A stretch of 64,000 bases of DNA from Debaryomyces hansenii CBS767 (lineage: Eukaryota > Ascomycota > Pichiomycetes > Serinales > Debaryomycetaceae), in the NCBI RefSeq assembly GCF_000006445.2, contig NC_006043.2, positions 1,054,001 through 1,118,000 of the forward strand, read 5' to 3'. Below are positions 43,437-54,085 of this stretch, one piece after another (the stretch's first letter is position 1; each line of letters starts with the position of its first letter). Below the pieces are notes generated by a model, which was given only the letters and a program-made list of their open reading frames with translations, had not been told where the DNA came from and did no database searches. Made by a program: the position numbers and the translations under genes.

Positions 43437-45138
43437 ACTATGTTTATTTCATTTAATATTAGCTTATGAGTTTCTTTTACTTCGTTTATTCTATTGATAT
43501 TTATCTTATAACAAAGGAGATCGAAGTCCTTTTGTTCACACTTGTACCAATTATGTACTCCACATTTAGCCCCCACAAAAAATTTTCCGATTGTTTGCGC
43601 GCTCAGATTGGTTTAGGCTAAAAAGACGGCAAAATCGTACTCGCGAACTTGTTAAAATAATATATCAATATGTATACTTATTGGGTAAAGAGAGGTCATC
43701 TTTCTAGGAAATAATGCATTAACCTGAACGATACTATTATACAGTCAACTTTTGGGTGAAAATTAAATCTGCCACAAAGCTCATATGACCTCCTATCATT
43801 TGCTATAAAATAGTGTCATAAATCGGTATTTGGTATAGACAGTATCATCGCCTTAGATTACAATCATAGGATTTAATGCGATCATTCCGAATTTTTCCGA
43901 AGCTGTCGTATTATTGAATATGTACACAAGAATGAACACTAACCTTACAATAATAAGATAATCTAATGAAGCAGTTGCTACTTTTTTACAATTCTATCAA
44001 GCTTCTTTCTGTAATTAAATTAAGTGACATATTCATGTTCCTACTGAGACCCATCTGAAGACGAAAGGTATGGACAGACAACTAACGAGCACCCTATTTG
44101 TTGCATATTTTAAACTAATCGTTCAAGATGTTCGTCTTTTGTGGTTATTTTATTCAGTTGCAACTAGAATCTATCTAATACACATTTATATTTCATATGT
44201 CAGTTCTTACAACCATGCATTTCCTTTGCTTATGGCTGATATGGAATAAGCCATACGTGGTCCAATATTTGGCAGTCTTTGAATATGGCTTGCAGACGAT
44301 GTACCTCCGTAAATAGTTCCTCGCTAACTCCCCCCAACAAATATATTTCTCCCACGTCTACATATAGCATGTATTATCTGCATCTCATATGCTTTTTTCT
44401 CCCTTATGTGTTGCAAGTTTATCCGATCTGGTACGCCCTTTCCGGCTCAGTGCTAACTCCTAATTCACCCCATGTATCCATTTAACAACCTACAAGCCAT
44501 TCACAACTCCACCGTTTATCTCTACCTGTTCCAATATCCCCCGCTTGATTCAATAACTGATACCAACCCATAAGACCTATTTCTACGATGCCGCATTAAC
44601 AACTTTATCCACTTTAGGTAACAAGTGTATATAAGCTATACATTCATGTCGACCAAATGCGATATACATGTCTCTAAATCTTTGGTCGTCGCATTAGGTA
44701 TCATTCATCACCGTACCGTCTTTCCATACAAAATCGTATAAATTTGTACTGATTCTGTTTGTATTTCCGAATTTGGTAATTTATTAAACTCCTCTTCTAC
44801 ATATAGTATGTATTGAGGGGCATGACTGAAATGCACGGTTAAAATAATTTCCTAATCGGGAAGTATTTCACCTGTATGCAAAATATGATTATAAAAGTTT
44901 GTGTCACATGTATAAGATCAATTGGTTATGTTTTTAAACATAGTATTTCAATAAGAGCATAACAACATCGTAAAAAAAACAAGTGGACATATTTAAGTAA
45001 TTCTTCCAATAATTGTTAAGAGTTTCTTTTCTAAGGATTTTTTTATAGTTTGACTAGTAAAGTTTATTTAAACCCCAATTTTTGTATTAATACCCATAAC
45101 AAAGGACGATTATCTTTGACCTCGATCTATAAAAGGAA
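43437..45138. other. 1.7-kb gene-free region upstream of KEL1
   Basis: The largest gap in the window. It has no frame above 68 codons with coding character, no donor/branch/acceptor set, no tRNA and no recognised snRNA, SRP or RNase P core. Composition is mixed, with C/T-rich stretches at about 44290-44560 unlike the flanking AT-rich DNA. It could be a long promoter, a non-coding RNA locus or a decayed element. Confidence 0.5.
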
Positions 45139-48100
45139 ATGGCACGATTTACTTTTGGCAAAAACAAGAAAAGGCTTGAAGAGGCTAATACATCGTATGC
45201 TGATGATACGATGGATAGTAGCTCCCCTAGTGAACCAGTTCACGACTCACCGGTGAGTTCGCCAGTAGCATCTCCGATACTTAGAAAGCAGCCGAAACTG
45301 AGAATTGCACCTGCAATTACTATAAACGGGACTACACCATGGAAACGACACAAATTGATCAATTCACCATTCCCTAGATACAGACACTCTGCTGCTGCTG
45401 TTGCCACGGAAAAGAATGAGATCTTCTTAATGGGAGGCTTGAAGGAAGGTTCCGTGTTTGGAGATACTTGGAAAATTACCCCTCAAGGACTGACCTTAGA
45501 TGATGAAATCACCGGCTACGAAGCCAGTAATATTGATGTTGTTAATCTCAATAATCCTCCCGCTAGAGTGGGCCACTCCTCGGTATTGTGTGGTAATGCC
45601 TATATTATCTACGGTGGTGACACAGTTGATACCGATTTCAACGGTTTCCCTGATAATAACTTTTACTTATTTAACATCAATAACAGCAAATATACCATAC
45701 CAAGCCATGTTTTAAATAAGCCAAATGGAAGATATGGTCACACTATTGGAGTTATTTCCTTGCATAATACCTCTTCCAAGCTATTCTTATTTGGTGGGCA
45801 ATTGGAAAATGATGTATTCAATGATTTATATTTCTTCGAATTGAATACTTTCAAGAGCCCAAAAGCTAGATGGGAATTGATTGAGCCGTTGAACAATTTT
45901 AAACCCCCACCCTTAACTAATCACTCTTTGTCAGTTTACAAGAATAAGATTTATGTTTTCGGTGGGGTCTATAATAATGAAAAGATCTCAAACGATTTGT
46001 GGTGTTTTGATGCGTTGATCAGTAAGTGGATCCAAGTCACTACCACAGGTAATGTACCACCACCAGTCAATGAACATGCAAGTTGCATTGTTAATGACAA
46101 ATTGTTTGTTTATGGTGGTAACGATTTTAGTGGTATAATCTATAATTCTTTGTATGTATTAGACTTACATACTTTAGTCTGGTCCAAATTAATTGAACAG
46201 GGTGAAAACAATGGACCCGGTCCAAGATGTGGTCATTCAATGACATATTTGCCAAAGTTTAATAGATTATTAATTATGGGTGGTGATAAAAATGATTATG
46301 CTACTTCAAATTCTGATGATTTTGAAACCTATGAATTGTATAATGGTGAAGAATATGGCACCATGATTTATGAATTAGATTTAGATATTGTCGAGCATTT
46401 CTTGTCTTCGAGTGCAGCTGCTAAGACGGCTGCTAAGTCTCCTTCCAAAAAGATGGCGGCTTCTGCTGCACCTATTGCTCCTGTGGTTGGTAATGATGAC
46501 TCAAGGAACAATCTGTTACGTCATGCAAGAAGTTACTCAGCAGGGCCTGATGATTTCAAAACACCTAATGTCTCGCCCGAAAGAGTACCTAGAATTGTTA
46601 CGGATTCCGAACCTCAGTCCAAGCAAGCTAATTCTCAACCAGAAGATAAGTTTGTGGATGTGGACGTTCCTTCAGGAAATATTTCTGAGAGAGACATTTC
46701 AATTGATGATCAAAGAGATTTCGTCCCATCTGATGATGAAATTCCACCCATTTCTCAACGTAGATCTCGTGGTATTTTAGGAAATAATTCAGGTCAAGCA
46801 GCTAATGGAACCCGTCCTAAAGTATTAGGAAAAGACTATAACTATATAAGGTCTGATGAGGATTTAACGCGAAGCAACAATGCTACTCCGGTTTTAGAAA
46901 GGAACTCGCAAATCCCACCGTCAGCCGTTGCTAGAAATGGAGAAGACGATTCAAAAATCAAAAAGTTGGTGAATGAATTAACAAATGAGTTGAATGATTT
47001 GAGGGCTTCCACGAAAACACAGATGCAAAATGCTACTGAAAAAATTAATTCATTAGAACAAGAAAATGCTTCATTGAGAGAAAATGATAAATCTACAAAC
47101 TTGCAAGGGCAACTTCAAGACAAAGAAGCTCTACTTGGTGAAAAGGATAATTTGATTTATGAACTAAAACGCCAAGTTGACCCGGCTGCACTTGCTATAA
47201 ATGAAGATGAAAGTTCCGAAAGAGCAATCTCTACAGGAGGAATTTCAGAATTAAGTAAATATAAATTAGAGAGGTTAGAGTTAAATAACAGGCTAATTTA
47301 TTTGGAAGATGAAAATGCTGGGTTAACGGCTAAATTTGCTGATTTTGAGCCATTCATGAATAATCAAATTGGACAATTATCAAGCTTTCAAAAAATCATT
47401 AAAGCACAAGAAGAAAAGATTTCCCGGTTATCAAGCCAAGTTAAGGACCAAGAACCTTTACATAGGGAGATTAATGATTGGAAAAATAAATTCCATAATT
47501 TGCAATTAGAATTTGATAATTTCAAAACCATAAATGCAGATGATCAATTTTCTGATAGCGATAACGAGCGCTTCGCTGAAGAACAAGGTGCTGAAGTTAA
47601 TAGATCTATTGCAAGTAACGCATCTGTCAGTAAAAAATCGAAAAAGGAAATTGCATCCCACTTAGAAAGTTTGATTGCTTTATGGTCTGCAAGAAGTGCA
47701 TCTGAGCAAAAGGATATGTCTGGCAATGTTAATCCTAACTCTGAAAGCTCTGCTATGGTATCCAAGTTACAGATGCAATTAGATGACTTATTGAAAATTA
47801 GTAAGCAACAAGAAATGGGTTCATCGAATGAAATTCAAAGCTTGAAGAATGAATTAAATATTAAATTACAAAACTTGAAAACATTTGAAGAAAACTACAG
47901 AGATGCTTTACAATCTGTTAATAACACTAGTAAGGCTCTTAATTTAACTCAAGATGAATTGAATAATCAAAGAATTATGATGGAGAAATTGATTAAGGAA
48001 AATAATGAACTAAAATTATTCAGAAGAGCATCAAGAAGAGTTAGTGCAAGAACTCCTATTATTAATGAAGAACAATTTGGTGATAGTAATGTTGCGTCAC

Positions 48101-48279
48101 CAACGATATCTGAAACAAGCCCACACGATGATGATGCTGCTATTTCAAATGCTCATTATAATATGAAGGTCAAAGACTTAGAAGCTGATTTATACATTTT
48201 GAAGCAAGAAAGGGATCAATTAAAGGACAACGTTACTTCCTTGCAAAAAGAATTGTATCTTTCTCAAAATACTCAATAA
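45139..48279 (+). CDS. KEL1: Kel1-type kelch-repeat, cell polarity and mitotic exit protein
   Basis: A 1046-aa protein. Six kelch repeats fill about residues 75-420 (FPRYRHSAAAV, GHSSVLCGNAYIIYGGD, GRYGHTIGV, NHSLSVYKNKIYVFGG, HASCIVNDKLFVYGG and GPRCGHSMTYLP with LLIMGGD). A Ser/Pro-rich middle follows, then long coiled coils (about 610-980) broken by acidic patches. This is the Kel1/Kel2/Tea1 plan. In yeast Kel1 acts at the cortex with Kel2, formins and Lte1 in cell fusion, polarity and mitotic exit. A TTTA tetranucleotide run follows the stop at 48285-48306. Confidence 0.94.
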   Translation: MARFTFGKNKKRLEEANTSYADDTMDSSSPSEPVHDSPVSSPVASPILRKQPKLRIAPAITINGTTPWKRHKLINSPFPRYRHSAAAVATEKNEIFLMGGLKEGSVFGDTWKITPQGLTLDDEITGYEASNIDVVNLNNPPARVGHSSVLCGNAYIIYGGDTVDTDFNGFPDNNFYLFNINNSKYTIPSHVLNKPNGRYGHTIGVISLHNTSSKLFLFGGQLENDVFNDLYFFELNTFKSPKARWELIEPLNNFKPPPLTNHSLSVYKNKIYVFGGVYNNEKISNDLWCFDALISKWIQVTTTGNVPPPVNEHASCIVNDKLFVYGGNDFSGIIYNSLYVLDLHTLVWSKLIEQGENNGPGPRCGHSMTYLPKFNRLLIMGGDKNDYATSNSDDFETYELYNGEEYGTMIYELDLDIVEHFLSSSAAAKTAAKSPSKKMAASAAPIAPVVGNDDSRNNLLRHARSYSAGPDDFKTPNVSPERVPRIVTDSEPQSKQANSQPEDKFVDVDVPSGNISERDISIDDQRDFVPSDDEIPPISQRRSRGILGNNSGQAANGTRPKVLGKDYNYIRSDEDLTRSNNATPVLERNSQIPPSAVARNGEDDSKIKKLVNELTNELNDLRASTKTQMQNATEKINSLEQENASLRENDKSTNLQGQLQDKEALLGEKDNLIYELKRQVDPAALAINEDESSERAISTGGISELSKYKLERLELNNRLIYLEDENAGLTAKFADFEPFMNNQIGQLSSFQKIIKAQEEKISRLSSQVKDQEPLHREINDWKNKFHNLQLEFDNFKTINADDQFSDSDNERFAEEQGAEVNRSIASNASVSKKSKKEIASHLESLIALWSARSASEQKDMSGNVNPNSESSAMVSKLQMQLDDLLKISKQQEMGSSNEIQSLKNELNIKLQNLKTFEENYRDALQSVNNTSKALNLTQDELNNQRIMMEKLIKENNELKLFRRASRRVSARTPIINEEQFGDSNVASPTISETSPHDDDAAISNAHYNMKVKDLEADLYILKQERDQLKDNVTSLQKELYLSQNTQ

Positions 48280-48608
48280 GTGTAATTATTTATTTATTTA
48301 TTTATTGTGGGCTTCCTAAACTTTTTTTTTCAATATTTGATTTAGTTCTTTTCATAAGCAAATGTCTTATTATCTATTTTCTTAATATTGAGAATCATGC
48401 ATATTCTCGTACTACCCCAAACCTATATTAATGTTATTCTTCTTGAAATAAGAATTAAATAATGTGTTTATGTTTATATTTACATACTTTTCGAGCTAAA
48501 TAAATACATGCTCATTACAAAAAAATATATATAAACCGCGATGTCTATTTCCAGTTTCATATCATAATCGGTATAAATATGGAGTCTATATCATCTATTG
48601 ATAATAAA
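48280..48608. other. intergenic between convergent KEL1 and RIM8
   Basis: 329 bp with a TTTA microsatellite (48285-48306) right after the KEL1 stop and AT-rich 3' flanks. Nothing else is seen. Confidence 0.65.
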
Positions 48609-50957
48609 TTAAGATGAATTATCTTGCTGCGGCCCACGTGCACTCGAATTAGCATTTCTACCTGGATGCATATTAGTACCGGTACTGACATGATCATTTT
48701 CAAGCAATATATCGTGATTAGCAGTTTCATAATTGGGAACCCAATCAGTTGATTCGCTATCTATTTCGGCATGTGAGTTCAGAAGATTATTACTATGGTA
48801 TAAATTATCCTCCTCCTCTTCCTCCTCTTCCTCTAAACTTTCGTGATTTGTGGGAGTAGTTGTGGATGTGGAATTTTGGTAAGTGAAAAATCCGAATGAC
48901 TGTGAATGCCTCGATGATGCACTATCGTTTGATTCGTTATTTAATTGATTTACCTCTTCCCCCAGTTCCTCTATATTTTCTAATATTTCATTATTTTTAT
49001 CAATTGGACTGATTGTTTCTGTTTCTTCTGCATCATCTAAAGGTGGTGCGGACGGTAGTAAGCTCGCCTCGTGTGCTCGTATTTGTTCTTTCTCGGATAA
49101 ATGTTGATGTGTCGGCATTTGAACAGGTGCCAAACTTGAATTTGCATGATAATTATTTGAAACTTCTTCATAGCCAGGAATAGGTGTATCAGCAATATTT
49201 AATGGTGAATCTTGCTGGTTCTCAAAATAAGGAGGTGTAGAAAAATTATTAGCAGGTATCGCTTCTGAGAGTGGATTAAGGCTCATTGGTTGTTGATGAC
49301 CTTGCTGGGAAGGTGGTGTTGACCCAGTTTGATTGAATAATAATGGGGAATCATTGGATCCAGAAACAGATGATGACTTTCTTGAAGTCGGAGAAATAGA
49401 GTTGAGATTATCATGTAATAGTTCATTAGATCGTTCGTTAGAAGTGTAGGCCAGACGTTCATTCAGACGATTAGTTCCAATGATTACCTCAGTTGTTAAA
49501 AGTAGAAATTTCTTCATTCTTTTATACTTATCGGTATTAATAAATCCCGATCGTTCATTTTGATTCATAGATGCATTTGAATTGAAATTAAACTTATATT
49601 TCAAATCATTTGAAGGATTTTCCAATAATGAATGGTTTGCTTCATCTGTCGATATACTGGGTTTGTGGTGATTACTGCTATCTAGTATTAGGGATTTCCC
49701 AGATAAATTGATCAATACTTCAATGAAATATTGAAATGATACTAGTGGACACCCAGATATCGTAGGGAATGCATCTGCTGGAACTCTTAAATTCGTGTTA
49801 ATTTCAGATTGAAATGTGTTTGGATCAACATATAATGGAAGTACCAGTTGTTGTAAATCCTTTCTGAATGACTCAACCATGTTTTCATGGCCATTGCTGA
49901 GTCTACATACCCTAACTAACGTGACGATAATACCATTTAAATCTTGAATTTTTCTTGAATGATTAATATTAAGTTTTGTCGGAATCAATTCACCTCTAAG
50001 AAAACCTCTTTCAGGTATCTCGAGCGCAACTTTAATAACCTGCGGTCTAGCATTATCTAGCCCATTCAATGGTGAATTGGAATTAGACTGAGATGCACTA
50101 TTACCTGGTGTATTACCATTCGAATGAAATTCACCGTTTGTTGTAGTATCTGAATTATTTGAGGATAATGTGTTGAATGTATTTACTGTATTCAATGTTG
50201 ATGTCGAGGATTGGGTTCGGGATAACTTTTTACTTAGACGGGGATCTTTGATAATGAGTCTTTTTGGTTTGGATCTAGGCAATTTTGAAACATCTATCGG
50301 GTTTATCAAAGTAATGATCTTTTCCGATGTGTAGACCGAATTATGAAAGTTCAAGTTTTTAGTCTTCAGAATAAAATTGTTCTTCGTTGTATTATTATTA
50401 TTATTATTAGAGTCCGATAACGGCGAGGCTGCCGGACTATCATTAGCGAATGATGATGCATTCCCCACGGCTGCCTTCAACGAATATTTAATTGAGCCCT
50501 TCCCGAAATCAATACTAGTGAACACTCGTTTGTTAGGCAACTTAACAATAAATGGAAACCTATGTTCACCTTTAAACAATCCATTACTGAACTCTTCTCC
50601 GTTTTCGTTATTATTGCCACTATTTTCGTCTCCATAAATTTTTATTGTATGATGAAATAATAGCTCTTTAACTGGTCGTAATTTAGAGTGTGATGATGCA
50701 TTTATCTTCACACTCCCTATCAACGACAACGTTATTACTATGTTTGCAAGATCTTTTTTAGATATAAATATTATTTGTCCTGATATTTCGTCTCCGGGAA
50801 GCCAGGATCTATGGGGATCTGCGAGCAGGATATAAAACTCGTCCACGGAATTGAAATCTATTCTATACTTGAAGTTTGTATCTCCCGATAGCAATGACCC
50901 ACTCTGTAGGAACCTAGGAGGTCCGTTTGGGATTATTTTTGATACAGCTCTTCTCAT
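48609..50957 (-). CDS. RIM8: Rim8/PalF arrestin-like protein of the alkaline-pH pathway
   Basis: A 782-aa protein. The arrestin N-domain (about 30-150) has the LADPHRSWLPGDEISGQIIF entry and FPFIVKLPNKRVFTSIDFGK. The arrestin C-domain (about 295-500) contains VALEIPERGFLRGELIPTKL and GCPLVSFQYFIEVLI. A long Ser/Asn-rich tail with PPYF, PGYEEV and VPNYET motifs and a Glu run follows; the first two resemble PY/ubiquitin-ligase or ESCRT contact sites. The domain order and the SIDFGKGSIKYSL string point to Rim8 rather than Rod1- or Art-type arrestins. Rim8 links the plasma-membrane pH sensor Rim21 to ESCRT and Rim101 processing. Confidence 0.85.
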   Translation of the reverse strand: MRRAVSKIIPNGPPRFLQSGSLLSGDTNFKYRIDFNSVDEFYILLADPHRSWLPGDEISGQIIFISKKDLANIVITLSLIGSVKINASSHSKLRPVKELLFHHTIKIYGDENSGNNNENGEEFSNGLFKGEHRFPFIVKLPNKRVFTSIDFGKGSIKYSLKAAVGNASSFANDSPAASPLSDSNNNNNNTTKNNFILKTKNLNFHNSVYTSEKIITLINPIDVSKLPRSKPKRLIIKDPRLSKKLSRTQSSTSTLNTVNTFNTLSSNNSDTTTNGEFHSNGNTPGNSASQSNSNSPLNGLDNARPQVIKVALEIPERGFLRGELIPTKLNINHSRKIQDLNGIIVTLVRVCRLSNGHENMVESFRKDLQQLVLPLYVDPNTFQSEINTNLRVPADAFPTISGCPLVSFQYFIEVLINLSGKSLILDSSNHHKPSISTDEANHSLLENPSNDLKYKFNFNSNASMNQNERSGFINTDKYKRMKKFLLLTTEVIIGTNRLNERLAYTSNERSNELLHDNLNSISPTSRKSSSVSGSNDSPLLFNQTGSTPPSQQGHQQPMSLNPLSEAIPANNFSTPPYFENQQDSPLNIADTPIPGYEEVSNNYHANSSLAPVQMPTHQHLSEKEQIRAHEASLLPSAPPLDDAEETETISPIDKNNEILENIEELGEEVNQLNNESNDSASSRHSQSFGFFTYQNSTSTTTPTNHESLEEEEEEEEDNLYHSNNLLNSHAEIDSESTDWVPNYETANHDILLENDHVSTGTNMHPGRNANSSARGPQQDNSS

Positions 50958-51377
50958 CTTTCACCTTTATACAGCATGGATTTGCTGTTCAATTTATTAC
51001 AAATTCTTTTATTTTAATAGATACAACACTGGAAATAAATAGTAAACCCCGGAGTTATTGTGCTTATTTATCTTAAAAGGATTAAACGTTCTTAAAGACT
51101 GTATATCAATTATTCGATTGATTTTATTTCTCCAGCTTCTATTAGCGTATGCTGTTATTGTCCGGCGATATTCCGCTCAAAGGGAGTATGTTCTTTGACA
51201 TATTAATGACAGACGCTATATACAGGACATTGTATATTATACCAGTGAAGATCCTATATTTGGTCAACAATAGACCATATGGAGACAAATATACCTCATA
51301 TTAAGATGAGTATGTACAGCGTATTAGAGTCCCTGGGTGGGGAATTCTACTTTTACTACCTAAACATTTGCAAAATC

Positions 51378-51400
51378 GAGTTTATTTCGTAAATAAACTC
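51378..51400. repeat. perfect 10-bp inverted repeat, 3-nt loop
   Basis: GAGTTTATTT (51378-51387) and AAATAAACTC (51391-51400) are exact reverse complements around CGT. It could be a hairpin terminator for NSR1 (about 280 bp past its stop), a protein-binding palindrome or a decayed element end. Confidence 0.9.
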
Positions 51401-51416
51401 CGGCTACACTCTAAGC

Positions 51417-51456
51417 GAAACTAGTATGAAAACTAGTGTACCAACTGACTAGTTTC
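51417..51456. repeat. 9-bp inverted repeat with three ACTAGT copies
   Basis: GAAACTAGT (51417-51425) and ACTAGTTTC (51448-51456) are reverse complements, with a further ACTAGT at 51432-51437 between them. It starts 17 bp after the previous hairpin. Confidence 0.9.
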
Positions 51457-51675
51457 CAAAGACTGCTGGAAAAAAATTCAAAAGCGTAGTGTAGTTAGTT
51501 TCAAAACTTACAGTTGCAGACTTATAGTTAAAAATTATTTTATGTACTAAATGATACTATTAAGCTATATGTTATAATATGCAAAAAACAAAAAAAGACA
51601 AAAAGATATATCAAACGAAGAAAAAGTATAGTGTAGTGTACAGTAAATTAAAGCTTATTTTTCATGTTGTAGCGA

Positions 51676-53019
51676 TTAATCGAAGGTTTTCTTAGTACCC
51701 TTGAATTCAGCAGAGTTTGGAGCAGATCTTGGAGGAGCAGATCTTTCACGGCCACCGAAACCACCTCTACCACCGAAATCACCACGGCCACCGAAACCGC
51801 CTCTACCACCACGGTTACCACCGAAATCACCACGACCGCCACGGTTACCACCGAAGCCACCTCTTGGGGCATTGCTGTTGTCTCTTGGAGTGGAGAAATC
51901 TAATCTACAAGCACGACCATCAAGATATTCACCGTTCAAAGCTTCTAAAGCAGCCTTGGCTTCATCGACAGATGAAAATTGAACGTAACCGAAACCCTTT
52001 GGTTGTTGAGTGTCTGGGTGGGTTGGGATTCTGCACGAAACAACAGTACCGTATTCACCGAAAGTGTTGAATAAACTGTCTCTTTCAGCATTGAAAGATA
52101 AGTTACCAACGAATAAAGTGTCTGATGGAGCAGATGGAACGTCACCGAATTGCTTAGCTCTATCGGTATTTGGGTTAGAAGCGTGAGGCTTACCAGTAGA
52201 CATATCTAAGTTAATTGGTCTACCGTCAAGCTCTTTACCTTGGTATTCTTGTAATGCTTTTTCTGCAGCAGACTTAGAGTCGAAGTCAACGTAACCGTAA
52301 CCTCTAGATTTTCCAGTAGATCTTTCCATGATGACTCTAGCACTAATAACACCACCAACTGGTTCGAATTCCCTTCTTAACCATTCGTCGTCAATGCTCC
52401 ATGATAATCTACCAACGAATAAAGTAGCTGGTTCTTCATTGGTCTTTGGTTTCTTTGAGACTGGTTCTTCAGTGGATTCTTCAACTTCTTCAGAAGATTC
52501 TTCGACCTTACGCTTCTTGGAATCCTTTTCTTCTTCTTCGGAGTCGCTGTCTGAGTCGGAATCAGAATCGGAAGATGAGGATGAGGATGAAGATGAATCT
52601 GAATCAGATTCGGATGATGATGATGAAGATGAAGAAGATGCTTCTTTCTTAACTTCTTTCTTGGCTACCTTTTTGGTATCCTTCTTAGCTTCCTTCTTTG
52701 GTGCTTCTTCTTCATCTGAAGAATCAGAGTCGGAAGATGAAGAATCAGAATCAGAATCAGAGGAGTCGTCCTTCTTTTCTTTCTTTACTTCAGCTTCGGA
52801 TTCAGAATCAGAGCTGGAGTCAGAATCGGAAGATACCTTCTTTTCTTCTTCCTTTTCTTCATCAGAGGAATCAGAATCAGATTCGGATGAAGAACTTGAT
52901 TCGGATTCTGATGAGCTAGAAGAGCTGGATTCAGAGGAAGATTCTTGCTTCTTAACTTGCTTCTTAGACTTAACTTGCTTCTTATCAGCCTTAGCAGATT
53001 TAGTTGATGATTTAGCCAT
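51676..53019 (-). CDS. NSR1: Nsr1/nucleolin-like nucleolar protein
   Basis: A 447-aa protein. A Lys-rich start is followed by long acidic-serine tracts (about residues 25-180, SSSDSDSD and SSSESES blocks split by KKE stretches), typical CK2 substrates. Two RRMs follow: TLFVGRLSWSIDDEWL at about 199 with YGYVDF, and TLFVGNLSFNAERDSL at about 300 with GFGYVQF. An RGG/GFGG tail completes it. This is the nucleolin plan. Nsr1 acts in pre-rRNA processing and 40S assembly. The promoter has an RRPE-like motif. Large antisense frames over the acidic repeats are artefacts of repetition. Confidence 0.95.
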   Translation of the reverse strand: MAKSSTKSAKADKKQVKSKKQVKKQESSSESSSSSSSESESSSSSESDSDSSDEEKEEEKKVSSDSDSSSDSESEAEVKKEKKDDSSDSDSDSSSSDSDSSDEEEAPKKEAKKDTKKVAKKEVKKEASSSSSSSSSESDSDSSSSSSSSSDSDSDSDSDSEEEEKDSKKRKVEESSEEVEESTEEPVSKKPKTNEEPATLFVGRLSWSIDDEWLRREFEPVGGVISARVIMERSTGKSRGYGYVDFDSKSAAEKALQEYQGKELDGRPINLDMSTGKPHASNPNTDRAKQFGDVPSAPSDTLFVGNLSFNAERDSLFNTFGEYGTVVSCRIPTHPDTQQPKGFGYVQFSSVDEAKAALEALNGEYLDGRACRLDFSTPRDNSNAPRGGFGGNRGGRGDFGGNRGGRGGFGGRGDFGGRGGFGGRERSAPPRSAPNSAEFKGTKKTFD

Positions 53020-53120
53020 TATTGATTAATTTATATTTCTAATTGTAATAATCTTCGCCGATAATTGAAGAAAAGATACTAACTTTATACCTTATAAATT
53101 AAATGCTTTAAGGGCATCTC

Positions 53121-53130
53121 TGAAAATTTT
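53121..53130. promoter_or_regulatory. RRPE-like TGAAAATTTT, NSR1 promoter
   Basis: TGAAAATTTT, close to the rRNA-processing element AAAAATTTT bound by Stb3, lies about 100 bp upstream of NSR1 and is directly followed by a 21-base A run (53132-53152). The poly(A) tract may act as a nucleosome-excluding element. Confidence 0.5.
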
Positions 53131-53924
53131 GAAAAAAAAAAAAAAAAAAAAATTCAAGGAAAATGGTCATGTGACTTTCGAGATGCCCAAATGCTTGCAA
53201 CTAGTTTTCTGGGGTTATGTGACTATATAACTATATTGATATCTATTTTAACATCTCAAAGGCCATTTTGTGTAGGATAACTAAATACAAAGCTCTGTTT
53301 ATAGTGTGAAGGCAATGCAACGCTGTTTAGTTGAATTTCTGGGTGTACATTCATTTTCTTTTATTACGAATATTCATAAATCTCACAATTTTGGAAATAA
53401 CAAGTTATTAGCATCAAACCTTACTTCTACTACCTAATACCTATATTCTCTTTACTATATCGAAGACGATATACTTTTATGGAGAACACCTTTTAATGAA
53501 TATCGTTGGAATGTAGTGTAAAATGCTATTCATTATCTGACAAGAAGTAGAGTATCCGCATGTTTATAATGATTTGCGATGTTACCCTAATTTCAGCAAC
53601 TAGGAACACTCGCATGCAAAGAAGATTATCTTGATGCATTGGATCGAGCATCCCTTCCATCAAGTCTATTGCATGTTAACATATTTTGCTCTTATTGTAT
53701 ATTTTGCAGCAAGTCAGATAATGCACCACAATTGAAGTTGAGAAATTATAATTGTCAAGCTAAATATATCAATATACACATGTGACGTTCTTAAAACGCA
53801 ACGAGCAAACTGAAAGTATGGCTGATACCAGACCTTGAATATCGAAGCTCCGCTTCAACATATGCTACTTACGGAAGGAATAGGTTAGTATTTGTAGGGA
53901 TGTGTACGTGACAAAAATAACGCT

Positions 53925-53934
53925 CCGTTACCGG
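53925..53934. promoter_or_regulatory. Leu3-type site CCGTTACCGG before LEU4
   Basis: CCG-TTAC-CGG fits the everted CCGN4CGG site of the Leu3 zinc-cluster activator and lies about 150 bp upstream of the LEU4 start. Leu3 senses alpha-isopropylmalate, the LEU4 product, so a site here is expected. Confidence 0.7.
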
Positions 53935-54085
53935 GCGGAGAATCGCCTATTCATTATTTTTCAGTCATAATAGTGGTTCCATTACGTTTTATTATTTCTA
54001 TCGATTGTTACTTGTTGATTTAGTCATCTCATTTATAGGAAGAATAAATTTGAAAAGAAGAAAGCAGAAATACTGGAAACAGACT

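Larger units (their letters stand above)
50958..51675. other. intergenic region with inverted-repeat cluster, RIM8 promoter
   Basis: 718 bp between the RIM8 start and the NSR1 stop, both on the minus strand. It holds a perfect 10-bp inverted repeat with a 3-nt loop (51378-51400) and a second 9-bp inverted repeat (51417-51425/51448-51456) with three ACTAGT copies. Confidence 0.6.
53020..54085. promoter_or_regulatory. divergent NSR1/LEU4 promoter region
   Basis: About 1.07 kb. Near NSR1 are a TGAAAATTTT (RRPE-like) and a 21-A run inside a GGGCATCTC/GAGATGCCC inverted repeat. Near LEU4 is a Leu3-type site at 53925-53934. The middle is AT-rich and without features. Confidence 0.65.

Noticed and set aside
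52328..53029. 233-codon frame on the plus strand opposite NSR1
   Set aside because: It is the complement of the Ser/Asp/Glu repeat codons of NSR1. The Ser/Glu-rich translation is an artefact of the repetitive sense strand.
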